Source of the DNA: Dethiosulfatibacter sp.
GTDB taxonomy: Bacteria; Bacillota_A; Clostridia; Tissierellales; Dethiosulfatibacteraceae
Direction of reading: 5' to 3'
NCBI GenBank assembly: GCA_019084435.1
Contig: JAHRFV010000145.1
Span: 1 to 49,744 of the forward strand
Length of the DNA: 49,744 nt
In this document: piece by piece, positions 17,734 through 26,060 of the stretch
How the letters are laid out: each line of letters starts with the position of its first letter
Numbering within the stretch: the first letter of the stretch is position 1
The notes under the pieces: generated by a model
What the model was told of the DNA's origin: nothing
Databases searched by the model: none
What the model saw: only the letters and a program-made list of their open reading frames with translations
Program-made: the position numbers and the translations under genes

Positions 17734-19286
17734 AGGTAGGCCCCCTTCAGACTCTCCTCATCTTGGCGCTTTACCCCAAGCATGTAGAGACCCAACTCTT
17801 TCTCAGTAATATCTTTAATATTCTCGATGTGTGCAACGATTTCACCTTCATACATGACAAGCAATCGATCACTCACTTCCATTACCTCATTTAAATCTGC
17901 ACTGACCAATAATATGGCGATGTTGCTATTTCGCATTTCAATCAACTTTTTGTGGATAAACTCAGCACTTCCAATATCAATTCCGCGGGTTGGTTGTTCA
18001 GCTATCATTACCTTTGGCTGAGTGTTCACCTCTCTAGCAACCACCACTTTCTGGATATTACCACCTGAAAGGCTCTCAATTTTTGATTTAGCATTTTTAG
18101 TTTTGATGCTAAACATTTTTATCATGCTATCCGCTAATGAACTAACGCCCTTTTGATTCATCAGTATTTTGCCATTTAAATCCTGTCGATCGAAAAATGT
18201 TGAAATTAGATTCTCTGCGACATTGGCACCCTTTGCTACACCTTCCTTCATGCGATCCTCAGGTATATATGCCAATCCTGCATGTCTTTTTTGATCAACG
18301 CTATATTTTGTGATATCTTCCTCGAAGATTTTCCAACTCCCACCTTGCGCAGGCAACAACCCAGACAAGATTTGCACTAACTCACTCTGACCATTTTCTT
18401 GAACACCGGCTATGCCCAATATTTCACCCTCTCGTATGGCAAACGAAATATCCTTGAGTATTGGCACATCCTGAACCTTCAAATCTAAATTTCTTACCTC
18501 AAATGCCTTGCTTCTTTCTGGTTTCAATTCTTTCAAATCGTCGTAAAACAATGATACCTTTCGACCGACTATCAACTCTGTCATTTGCTCCATAGTGATG
18601 TCTTCATTATTAAAGGTACCGCGACTTTCTCCATTTTGCATAATAGTGATTCGGTCACTAATTTGCTTGACCTCATTCAATTTGTGGGATATGAAAATAA
18701 TCGTATGGCCCATTTCTTTAAATTGCTTCAGATTAGCAAAAAGTGCTTCTGTTTCCTGAGGTGTTAAAACAGCAGTAGGCTCATCCAATATGATGACTTC
18801 TGCATCGCGATACAAGGTCTTTAGAATCTCGACCTTTTGTTTTGCACCGACAGTCAAACCCGATACTTTTTTAGTAACATCCAGTTTGAAATTATATTTT
18901 TGAGCCAGTTCTTTAGTTACTTTTATAGCAGCTTTTTTATCGAGAAATACCTTTTTTTGTTTTGGTTCCATCCCAAGGACTATGTTCTGTGCAACTGTAA
19001 AGTCATCAATCAACATAAAGTGTTGATGTACCATACCTATGCCACTTAATATCGCTTCCATCGATCCAGAAAAAGCGACCTCTTTTCCCTTATGGATAAT
19101 CTTACCTGAGGAAGGGCTTTCAATACCAAAAATCATTTTCATCAATGTGGACTTACCTGCGCCGTTTTCACCAACAACAGAATGAATCTCACCTTTCTTA
19201 AAATCTACACTAATATTGCGATTTGCCACTACACCATTAGAATAAATCTTAGTAATATCTGTTAACTGTAAAATATAATCATTCAT
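17727..19286 (-). CDS. Nucleoside ABC transporter ATPase (NupO-like, tandem domains)
   Basis: About 519 residues with two ATP-binding domains, as is normal for sugar and nucleoside importers. Domain 1 has GENGAGKST and LTVGAKQKVEI then ILDEPTAVL; domain 2 has a degenerate Walker A (GVQENGQSE), LSGGNIQKVVVAREV and AEQPTRGID. The ATG at 19286 is chosen because AAGAGGA lies 6 bases before it; upstream in-frame starts lack a site. It is separated from the binding-protein gene by a terminator hairpin, so it is likely made at a lower level. Confidence 0.92.
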   Translation of the reverse strand: MNDYILQLTDITKIYSNGVVANRNISVDFKKGEIHSVVGENGAGKSTLMKMIFGIESPSSGKIIHKGKEVAFSGSMEAILSGIGMVHQHFMLIDDFTVAQNIVLGMEPKQKKVFLDKKAAIKVTKELAQKYNFKLDVTKKVSGLTVGAKQKVEILKTLYRDAEVIILDEPTAVLTPQETEALFANLKQFKEMGHTIIFISHKLNEVKQISDRITIMQNGESRGTFNNEDITMEQMTELIVGRKVSLFYDDLKELKPERSKAFEVRNLDLKVQDVPILKDISFAIREGEILGIAGVQENGQSELVQILSGLLPAQGGSWKIFEEDITKYSVDQKRHAGLAYIPEDRMKEGVAKGANVAENLISTFFDRQDLNGKILMNQKGVSSLADSMIKMFSIKTKNAKSKIESLSGGNIQKVVVAREVNTQPKVMIAEQPTRGIDIGSAEFIHKKLIEMRNSNIAILLVSADLNEVMEVSDRLLVMYEGEIVAHIENIKDITEKELGLYMLGVKRQDEESLKGAYLC

Positions 19287-19299
19287 ATCATATCCTCTT

Positions 19300-19332
19300 A
19301 AAAACAACGCTCTACTGTTTGGTAGAGCGTTG
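19300..19332 (-). terminator. Intra-operon terminator between binding protein and ATPase genes
   Basis: CAACGCTCTAC and GTAGAGCGTTG form an 11-bp stem with a 6-base loop (19305-19332), followed by five T on the minus strand. The ATPase coding region starts only about 14 bases later. Partial termination here would give more binding protein than transporter, a common design, while letting some transcripts continue. Confidence 0.75.
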
Positions 19333-19349
19333 GATTCTTTTTTTGCTAG

Positions 19350-20498
19350 TTAAGGCTGCACGGATTCTTTGATTTCATTCCATTCATCAGTTGATAAAGT
19401 CAGAGCACTTTTCACTTCAACCTCTCCACTGATTACCTTTTGCTCATACTCGTCTACTATATCTCTAAGATCTTGTGGAAGAGTATTATAGATATCATTT
19501 TTCGCAAGACCGACACCGTTATCAGCAACACCTAGGATTTCCAACTCACCATAAGGCAAGGTGCCATCCAAATGACGCTGAATTGCTTGAAGAATAGCTA
19601 AGTCAATATTCTTAGTGCCTGAAGTCAATATTTTTTCTTGCTTGGCAGGATCGTTTGCAAACAATAAAGCTTGATCCGCATCAACACCTAGTGCATATCT
19701 TTCCGCTTCGACGGCCGCATCAAACAAACCATTGCCTGTACCACCTGCAGCATGGAAGATTATATCTGCGCCATTGCCGTATTGATTCAAAGCAATTTCT
19801 TTTCCTTTACCTGGATCTCCAAAATTATTAGCATAAGCGATAAATACTTTTACTTCTGGATTGACAGCCTGTGCTCCTTGGATATATCCATACAAGAAGT
19901 CATTAATCCCTGCGAATTCCATACCACCGATAGCGCCAATGATATTTTTAGATGGATCTGAATAAGGCAGTTCTGTTTTAGTGACCAAACCAGCCACTAA
20001 TCCGGTCAAGTATCCAAGCTCATTTGCTTTGTAGAACATACCATATGTGTTTTCAAAGCTTGGTGGAACATCCCAGTCAAAGTTTATGAATTTTTTGTCT
20101 GGAAATTGCTCAATTACTTTCTCGAATGTTGGTGAAGCTTCCCAGTTTCCTCCGATGATTATATCAAAGTCTCCTTCGGCCGCGTCGAGGTAATAATTTT
20201 CCCAACGACTCTGATCTCGACCCATTTCAATAATGGTTGTTTCAGCACCTTCAATCTCCTGTTCGATCAATGCCATACCATTAGCTGTAACATCAAAATA
20301 TGACTGGTCACCTCTGAAAGGAACCAATAACGCAACCTTGATACCCTCTACAGGTGGTTGTGTTGTTGTGGCCGGAGCCGTTGTTTCTGCGGGAGCTGTA
20401 GTTGGAGCTGCCGTCGTTGGAGCTGGAGCAGGTGCTGAGCATGCTGCTAGATTCGCCACCAACATAATGATTAGTAAACTGACTAATATTTTCTTCAT
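19350..20498 (-). CDS. BMP-family nucleoside-binding lipoprotein
   Basis: The 382-residue solute-binding part of the ABC importer. A lipoprotein signal ends at LAAC with Cys 20, followed by a low-complexity A/P/T linker to about residue 50. The rest is a PnrA/BMP-type periplasmic-binding fold: KVALLVPFRGDQSYFD, GGMEFAGIND, FHAAGGTGNG and the ADQALLFAND segment are typical. BMP proteins bind nucleosides, in line with the nucleoside hydrolase and ribokinase in the operon. AAGGAGGG precedes the ATG. Confidence 0.9.
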   Translation of the reverse strand: MKKILVSLLIIMLVANLAACSAPAPAPTTAAPTTAPAETTAPATTTQPPVEGIKVALLVPFRGDQSYFDVTANGMALIEQEIEGAETTIIEMGRDQSRWENYYLDAAEGDFDIIIGGNWEASPTFEKVIEQFPDKKFINFDWDVPPSFENTYGMFYKANELGYLTGLVAGLVTKTELPYSDPSKNIIGAIGGMEFAGINDFLYGYIQGAQAVNPEVKVFIAYANNFGDPGKGKEIALNQYGNGADIIFHAAGGTGNGLFDAAVEAERYALGVDADQALLFANDPAKQEKILTSGTKNIDLAILQAIQRHLDGTLPYGELEILGVADNGVGLAKNDIYNTLPQDLRDIVDEYEQKVISGEVEVKSALTLSTDEWNEIKESVQP

Positions 20499-20522
20499 AA
20501 AACCCTCCTTAAGTATATAAAA

Positions 20523-22613
20523 TCAGCATGAACTGATTTTTATCTGGTTAAGTGTTAATCTGCTGTTTTGAGGTTTATAGAACCCTAAACAGCCCTTGGT
20601 TTGTTCTGATGACCGTGTTACAGAAAACGATTGTCCATTAATAATAACTCTAATTATATTACTAGAACAGTTAATACGCAATATAATATTATCCCAATTA
20701 GCACCATAAATTTTGAATGATTGTAGAGTTGTTATTTCAATATTTTTATCATATATGGTAATCTCATCCAGTCCTGATCTCTGGATTGCTGTATATCGTT
20801 TAGCACCTCTTTTAAAAATATGAACTTCACTGCCGACTTCCCATTGTTTCAGTAAGCATTCAACCCAATTGATCTGGAAATCCACATCCCCCCATAACAG
20901 ATGTCCGACTTCCTGAAAATCACAAGTGCAACCTGCCTTAGTGATTTTCCAATCCCCTTCCATATGGGTACAACCGGCGATTTCCTTATGGATGCCACCT
21001 GAGAAAGTCATGCCATAGTTTTCAATCGGCATACTTGTAAAATCAAAAGATGCCTCTATTTCACCATCAATTAATACTTCATCTATTTTGATAAAAGACA
21101 ATAATCCTCGTTCAATACTTTTTATTTTAACACCAACATAGTGAACATAATGAAATTCTGCTGGGATTTGCATCTGTATTTCTTGATAGTGCCTATCCAA
21201 TAAGAGCCAAGGTGAAGCTATTTCCTTCCCCAAAATATCAACAGCTACTAAACAGGCTTCAAATTGCTTTTCGCTTTCAGACGTAATCCTTGTTCTTATC
21301 CATTGATTTGGCCATACAATTGGTGCTAAAGCTGGCTCATATCTGGCATCGTAAATTTGAGATGCTCTAAGATATGTGTACTTAAGTACCTTCAACTCTT
21401 CTCCGGGAAAGACATGATGGATATTAACCTGTAAGGCTCTCCTGTATCCCGCTTGCATGTCTCTAACATTTCTTAAAGTCCCTTCCACCTTACTATCAGG
21501 GTCTATGATAAATCCTTGAGTGCTTGCAGGGAGCAAAAAGTTAAAATGAGCTTTAGACTGATATAAACCGGGATGCTCTTCCAAACCATTAAAGTGACAA
21601 GCATGTTTAGCAAAATAAAGGCTTTGGGTCATCACATCCGTCATATTGACACTCCCCAGCAAGCCTGATGCGATGGCAGTATCATTAATTTCCTCAACCC
21701 ATGGATTATGTAAACCTTGTATAGAAAGCAAAGCGCCCATAATCGATCCTACATTGCCCCCGTTACAATCGGTATCATACCCCGCATTGATGCACAGAAG
21801 TAAAGTGTCTCTGAAGCTATTCTTTCCATAGCACATAGCCATCAACATGACTGCCGCATTGGGTATGATGGGACAAATGCCACCATATCGGCTATATGGA
21901 TAACGAAATTTTATGTATTGAAGACATTTGTCAGGATTATTAGGCTCAGTCTTATAATATTGCACAATATCATCAATCAGATGACCATATTGGCTATCCC
22001 GACTGACAAAAGCCTTAGCTTTCTGTATAACTTCCAAAATATCTGTTTCACTAAAAGCTATACTTATAGCTGCGCTTACAAACCTAGCACCCTCCACGCC
22101 CTCACCATCATGGGAGATTTTGGCGCATTGAGCAGCCCATTTGACAGCCTGGGGTGTATTTTTATAGGCGATATAAGCCCATCCATCACTAAATATCTGA
22201 CCGCCAATTTGCTCTGAAAGCCGCTGACCGTTAAGACTACGCAATCCACTCTCCTCAGCAGGTATTCCTGATGATAAGTGATGATACATGGTGTGCTCAG
22301 TTGAGACGCCTACCCCACCCCACCAAAAAAACCCATGCCCTTTTGGGATGACATTTAGCATCGTGTTGCCCATATCTTTCGTCGAAACATCATATTTTCC
22401 TGTATCATCAAATACTCTGGTAAAATACAGTGGTCCATTGCTGTCATCGTCGGCACCAAAAATAGGATATCGAACTACAAAGTCCTCTATACTACCGAAG
22501 GCTTTATTTATCTCGTCTGATGACCAGTTCTCGACTGGAGCACCCAACCGTATACCAATTAATTTGCCCAACCAGCTAGCATAGATATCTTGAATATATT
22601 GCGGAATAATCAT
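20523..22613 (-). CDS. ADP-ribosylglycohydrolase family protein with large C-terminal extension
   Basis: A 696-residue protein. Residues about 5-330 are an ADP-ribosylglycohydrolase (ARH) fold: acidic metal sites DDD at about 55-57 and DTDCNGGNVGSIMG near 280-293 (the family DTDxxxxxxG loop) are intact. The family removes ADP-ribose or related ribosyl groups from proteins or small molecules. Residues about 360-696 are beta-rich and contain a laminin-G-like ending, perhaps a sugar-binding part. No signal peptide is seen. It sits between the glycyl radical activase and the nucleoside-binding protein, suggesting cleavage of an N-ribosyl compound after import. True substrate unknown. Confidence 0.82.
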   Translation of the reverse strand: MIIPQYIQDIYASWLGKLIGIRLGAPVENWSSDEINKAFGSIEDFVVRYPIFGADDDSNGPLYFTRVFDDTGKYDVSTKDMGNTMLNVIPKGHGFFWWGGVGVSTEHTMYHHLSSGIPAEESGLRSLNGQRLSEQIGGQIFSDGWAYIAYKNTPQAVKWAAQCAKISHDGEGVEGARFVSAAISIAFSETDILEVIQKAKAFVSRDSQYGHLIDDIVQYYKTEPNNPDKCLQYIKFRYPYSRYGGICPIIPNAAVMLMAMCYGKNSFRDTLLLCINAGYDTDCNGGNVGSIMGALLSIQGLHNPWVEEINDTAIASGLLGSVNMTDVMTQSLYFAKHACHFNGLEEHPGLYQSKAHFNFLLPASTQGFIIDPDSKVEGTLRNVRDMQAGYRRALQVNIHHVFPGEELKVLKYTYLRASQIYDARYEPALAPIVWPNQWIRTRITSESEKQFEACLVAVDILGKEIASPWLLLDRHYQEIQMQIPAEFHYVHYVGVKIKSIERGLLSFIKIDEVLIDGEIEASFDFTSMPIENYGMTFSGGIHKEIAGCTHMEGDWKITKAGCTCDFQEVGHLLWGDVDFQINWVECLLKQWEVGSEVHIFKRGAKRYTAIQRSGLDEITIYDKNIEITTLQSFKIYGANWDNIILRINCSSNIIRVIINGQSFSVTRSSEQTKGCLGFYKPQNSRLTLNQIKISSC

Positions 22614-22629
22614 TTGACTACCTTCTCCA

Positions 22630-23469
22630 TTAAACCATTACGACCTGTTTAGCACCATTTGATATGGCCAGTTCCTTATACTCCAAGAATAATTCTTCAT
22701 CAAAGGTTTCATTTCCCAATATTTTACGACCTTCTTCAGTTACACCATAGGGTCTATATTTAATAAGTTTTAATCGACACTGATCACCTATGATTTGACT
22801 GACGGTTGATATGGTTATTCTATTTTGTTCATCATAGCCAGGCAGACAGACAATACGCACCTCATACAATTTTTTTACAGATAATAGATAATGTAAATTA
22901 TCTAAGACTTCGTGGTTTGTTCGACCTGTTAGCAATTTATGAAATATAGGATCAGTTGCTTTAACATCCAGCATAATACCATCAATCAGTGACAGTAACT
23001 TGGGATAAGCCTCAAAAGAAAGAAACCCATTGGTGTCGATTAATCCATTCAACGGAATCTCCTGAATAATCCCAAATAATTCAGTCAAAAACTCCGGGTA
23101 CATCATAGCTTCTCCACCACTTACCGTAATTCCTCTTATAAATGGCGCGACCTCTAAAATACGGGTCATTAATTGATCTGTTGTATAATAGATTACCTTG
23201 GGATTTGATAGATTGGGACAAGTCTTTAAACACTGATCACAAGACACACATTTCTCTTCCAACCAAAACACTTCGTTGGCTCTCATCTCTAAAGCATTTT
23301 CGGGACAAGTCTCTATACAAAGACCACAGTTATTACATCTATTGATTGTTTCTGGATTGTGACAGTTCCAACAACTAAAGGGACACCCCTGAAAAAATAT
23401 CGCCATTCGATTACCTGGTCCATCGACGTTTGAAAACGGTATAATCTTGCAAACAGGTGCTTTGATCAT
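22630..23469 (-). CDS. yjjW: YjjW-type glycyl radical enzyme activase
   Basis: A 279-residue radical SAM enzyme. The [4Fe-4S] cluster that cleaves S-adenosylmethionine is held by C29-x3-C33-x2-C36. Two extra ferredoxin-like clusters lie in C45-C55 and C74-C84, as in activases of non-PFL glycyl radical enzymes, and the TVSGGEAM motif is present. It places the glycyl radical on its partner, encoded just upstream with a 4-base overlap. The adjacent partner is of the YjjI type, which supports the name. Confidence 0.88.
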   Translation of the reverse strand: MIKAPVCKIIPFSNVDGPGNRMAIFFQGCPFSCWNCHNPETINRCNNCGLCIETCPENALEMRANEVFWLEEKCVSCDQCLKTCPNLSNPKVIYYTTDQLMTRILEVAPFIRGITVSGGEAMMYPEFLTELFGIIQEIPLNGLIDTNGFLSFEAYPKLLSLIDGIMLDVKATDPIFHKLLTGRTNHEVLDNLHYLLSVKKLYEVRIVCLPGYDEQNRITISTVSQIIGDQCRLKLIKYRPYGVTEEGRKILGNETFDEELFLEYKELAISNGAKQVVMV

Positions 23470-24962
23470 TTGCGGTTCACCCTTCTATCCAAGGCTTTTG
23501 CCAAGTCTCTAGAATTTTGTCCCAATACTGTTGCATGATTCTTAACAGCTTCCTTGCGATCCAGTTTTTCCATCTCACTTCTCTTGACCAGATACCCTGT
23601 TACTCTAACCAAATCGTTGTTTTCACAATAACCGGAAAAATATCGAACGCCTTTTCCCAGTGCCCCTCGAATAATGTCCACCAGGGCTTCTGGTGTGTTC
23701 TTCCATGTTTCATCAAATCTATAAATATCCCCTGTTCCTGTTGGGAAGTATTTGTGGAATCGTGTTGAATGATTGATTTGTTGGTGAGTTTCCGGTTCAG
23801 CGCCTATCGGTATCCGTGTTCCCGGAGATGAACCTAATCCATCACTTTCTATCCCTACCTGAGCGTGAAGCCAATATCGATTCTGGCTGTTTTCACTATA
23901 TGGCGCTGTATGCTTTGAAACTAAATCATCTAGATGCCTGATGATGTCTTCTCCCAAATCATCCGCCTGTTTCAGGTGTCCATAGCCTTTTAGAGGATAT
24001 TCAATATGGAGCAAAGTGTTGACACATTCTGCCAAGCCAACCATGCCAAACATACCAACAAAGTTTTCTTGCTTGACAAAGCCTTCTCTGACAAGAAAAT
24101 TGCTTTTGAAAAACGCTGACTCTTCAACCATAAATCGAATCCTCATGTCCATGAACTCAGACATCAGATTTACATAATACGGCAGTAATTCATCCTTAAA
24201 ATGCGCTATTGAATTGGCTTGTTTAGCTATAGAAGCCAGCTTCAAGCGAGGCAAGGTATAGCCTCCTCCGCCCATCCTAAATCCATTGTAGCAGCTGGCA
24301 AGGGCATAACCATCGTCATACTCTTTCTTGAACATCCGATGATTTGCAAAGCTTGGTTTAGCCGTTTCCAACATGGTTGAGGCGCATAAAGCTGCGAACT
24401 CATCACTGGTCTCATCCGGATCATATTTGAGGGTCATATTTGGTACAGCCGTTTGAAGCTCTTTTGTAACCTTTAATATAATCCTTCCCGCTTTAGTATC
24501 CTTTGGCCCAATATTGGCATGTACAAATGAATCAGTAAAGACGCGGTCAATATGCAGCATGAATAGACGGATAGCTTTCTCCGCCTGTTTTTCGTCCTCT
24601 ATAAATGGTTCCAATAGTGTATCCAAATCACCTAGAAACACAGGGAAACTGGATACAGATGGCACATGATTGTACATTATCAGTAGAGCATGTATTGCCT
24701 CCCACAAGTCTGTAGGGGCGCCTATTTCTAGAAAATCACTGCCTTTTTCCATTAGAATGCTGTAATCCGGAATAATATAACGAGGTCTATATGGTAAGGC
24801 TCCTTCAAACAAGTCACAGACCATGCCTGCTTCTTTCGACTGAAGCCATAATGGATTGTATGGAATGGTGTCGTCTGTATTCTCTCCTAGCTTAGCTAGT
24901 TTTACAAATTGCTGTTTGTAGGTAAGCGTTGTATCTGTAACAATCTTATATACTTCACTCAT
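23466..24962 (-). CDS. yjjI: YjjI-family glycyl radical enzyme (DUF3029)
   Basis: A 498-residue oxygen-sensitive enzyme. The glycyl radical site is G456 in RVTGYLVKR, about 40 residues from the C-terminus. C224 in LASCYNGFRMGGGG is the best candidate for the thiyl-radical cysteine. It is far shorter than pyruvate formate-lyase (about 750 residues), which fits YjjI. The reaction of this family is not known. In E. coli yjjI-yjjW lie beside the deoxyribose/nucleoside deo genes; here they are in a nucleoside operon too. The ATG at 24962 directly follows the ribokinase stop; the more upstream ATG overlaps the AAAGGA site. Confidence 0.88.
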   Translation of the reverse strand: MSEVYKIVTDTTLTYKQQFVKLAKLGENTDDTIPYNPLWLQSKEAGMVCDLFEGALPYRPRYIIPDYSILMEKGSDFLEIGAPTDLWEAIHALLIMYNHVPSVSSFPVFLGDLDTLLEPFIEDEKQAEKAIRLFMLHIDRVFTDSFVHANIGPKDTKAGRIILKVTKELQTAVPNMTLKYDPDETSDEFAALCASTMLETAKPSFANHRMFKKEYDDGYALASCYNGFRMGGGGYTLPRLKLASIAKQANSIAHFKDELLPYYVNLMSEFMDMRIRFMVEESAFFKSNFLVREGFVKQENFVGMFGMVGLAECVNTLLHIEYPLKGYGHLKQADDLGEDIIRHLDDLVSKHTAPYSENSQNRYWLHAQVGIESDGLGSSPGTRIPIGAEPETHQQINHSTRFHKYFPTGTGDIYRFDETWKNTPEALVDIIRGALGKGVRYFSGYCENNDLVRVTGYLVKRSEMEKLDRKEAVKNHATVLGQNSRDLAKALDRRVNRK

Positions 24963-24964
24963 CT

Positions 24965-25891
24965 TTAAAACCATCCTTTCAAAATTTTTCTGCTGGCTAT
25001 CTCTAAATCCTTCGAATATGGCAAGGATGTCATGCTTCCATTTTGTGTAACAGTATAGGCGGCTACTTCTTGTGCCATATCAATTGCATTTCCTAAATCA
25101 TAATGGTTACTGTATGATTTTACAAAGCCTCCAATGAAAGCATCTCCTGCAGCTGTCGTATTGGTCGCTACCACATCCTTGGCCGGATAGTGAACCGTCA
25201 AAGAATTTGAATAAGCCATGCAGCCATTTTCCCCCAGAGTGGTAATCAAAATCTTTAATCTATGTTGCGCCATGAAATCAAAAACTTGTTGTATAGTCGG
25301 CTCATTGTCTATTTTCATGATTTGCACCAATTCAATTTCATTGGGAATTAAAATATCAGTATATTGTAATATAGCATCATCAAAATCTCGTGTAGGTGAA
25401 GGATTTAGAATCGTTACTGCTCCAGCCACCTTTGCCTTCTTTAAACCATAGATAGCTGTCTCTGTAGGAATCTCCAACTGACATACGACAACTTTCGAAG
25501 ACTCTATAGCTGAAATCGCTTGATCTATATCTTGAGGTCTCAATGCACTATTTGCACCTGGAATAACGGTAATTTGATTGCTCCCATTTTGATCAACATA
25601 TATATTGGCAAAGCCTGTTAGAATATCGGCTTCTTGTTGAATATATTTCGTCTCCACACCATTGTCTTTTAATACCTGAATTAATTGATTTCCATAGGAG
25701 TCTTGCCCAACCTTGCCAATCAAGATTGTTGATTCTCCAAGTCGAGCTGTTGCCACTGCCTGGTTTGCCCCTTTACCTCCTGGAGATAAAAAATAGTGGC
25801 TTCCAAAAACAGTTTCACCTAAAACAGGCATTTTATCAACAATGGTAAATAAATCCATGTTTATACTTCCAATTATACAAATTGACTTCAA
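24965..25891 (-). CDS. rbsK: Ribokinase
   Basis: A 308-residue PfkB-family sugar kinase. The N-terminal signature GGKGANQAVATAR (38-50) and the C-terminal NTTAAGDAFIGGF with catalytic Asp at about 250 are intact, and GSINMD near residue 8 is typical of ribokinases. It would turn ribose released by the nucleoside hydrolase into ribose 5-phosphate. The start is TTG, placed by a GGAGGT site 4 bases upstream. It is the first gene of the ten-gene operon, next to a LacI operator. Confidence 0.92.
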   Translation of the reverse strand: MKSICIIGSINMDLFTIVDKMPVLGETVFGSHYFLSPGGKGANQAVATARLGESTILIGKVGQDSYGNQLIQVLKDNGVETKYIQQEADILTGFANIYVDQNGSNQITVIPGANSALRPQDIDQAISAIESSKVVVCQLEIPTETAIYGLKKAKVAGAVTILNPSPTRDFDDAILQYTDILIPNEIELVQIMKIDNEPTIQQVFDFMAQHRLKILITTLGENGCMAYSNSLTVHYPAKDVVATNTTAAGDAFIGGFVKSYSNHYDLGNAIDMAQEVAAYTVTQNGSMTSLPYSKDLEIASRKILKGWF

Positions 25892-25916
25892 ATATTACCT
25901 CCAAAGTATTAACGGC

Positions 25917-25966
25917 TTAAACGTTTACTTAATATCAAGTATATCATCACAATATAACAGCGTCAA
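25917..25966 (-). promoter_or_regulatory. Promoter and LacI-type operator of the nucleoside operon
   Basis: On the minus strand TTGACG (25966-25961) and TATACT (25943-25938) lie 17 bases apart. The palindrome TAAACGTTTA (25918-25927) falls at and just after the predicted start point (near 25931). This matches the operator shape of LacI/RbsR-family repressors, and a lacI-type gene is encoded divergently 134 bases away. Confidence 0.75.
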
Positions 25967-26000
25967 TCATTCTATGAAAAAAACAGATTTTCATTTATGT

Positions 26001-26030
26001 TTGGACATCAATCCAATAATCTTGTATAAT
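26001..26030 (+). promoter_or_regulatory. Promoter of the regulator-sulfatase operon
   Basis: TTGGAC (26001-26006), an 18-base spacer and TATAAT (26025-26030), followed 30 bases later by the regulator ATG with an AGAGGG site. No second copy of the TAAACGTTTA palindrome is seen at this promoter, so any autoregulation would have to work from the operator about 75 bases upstream. Confidence 0.65.
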
Positions 26031-26060
26031 ACAGCTAGTTTATAGTATAAGAGGGTTCCT

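Noticed and set aside
19752..20520. Plus-strand ORFs opposite the binding-protein gene
   Set aside because: They have no ribosome binding site, and the alanine/valine-rich one mirrors the low-complexity A/P/T linker of the lipoprotein on the minus strand.
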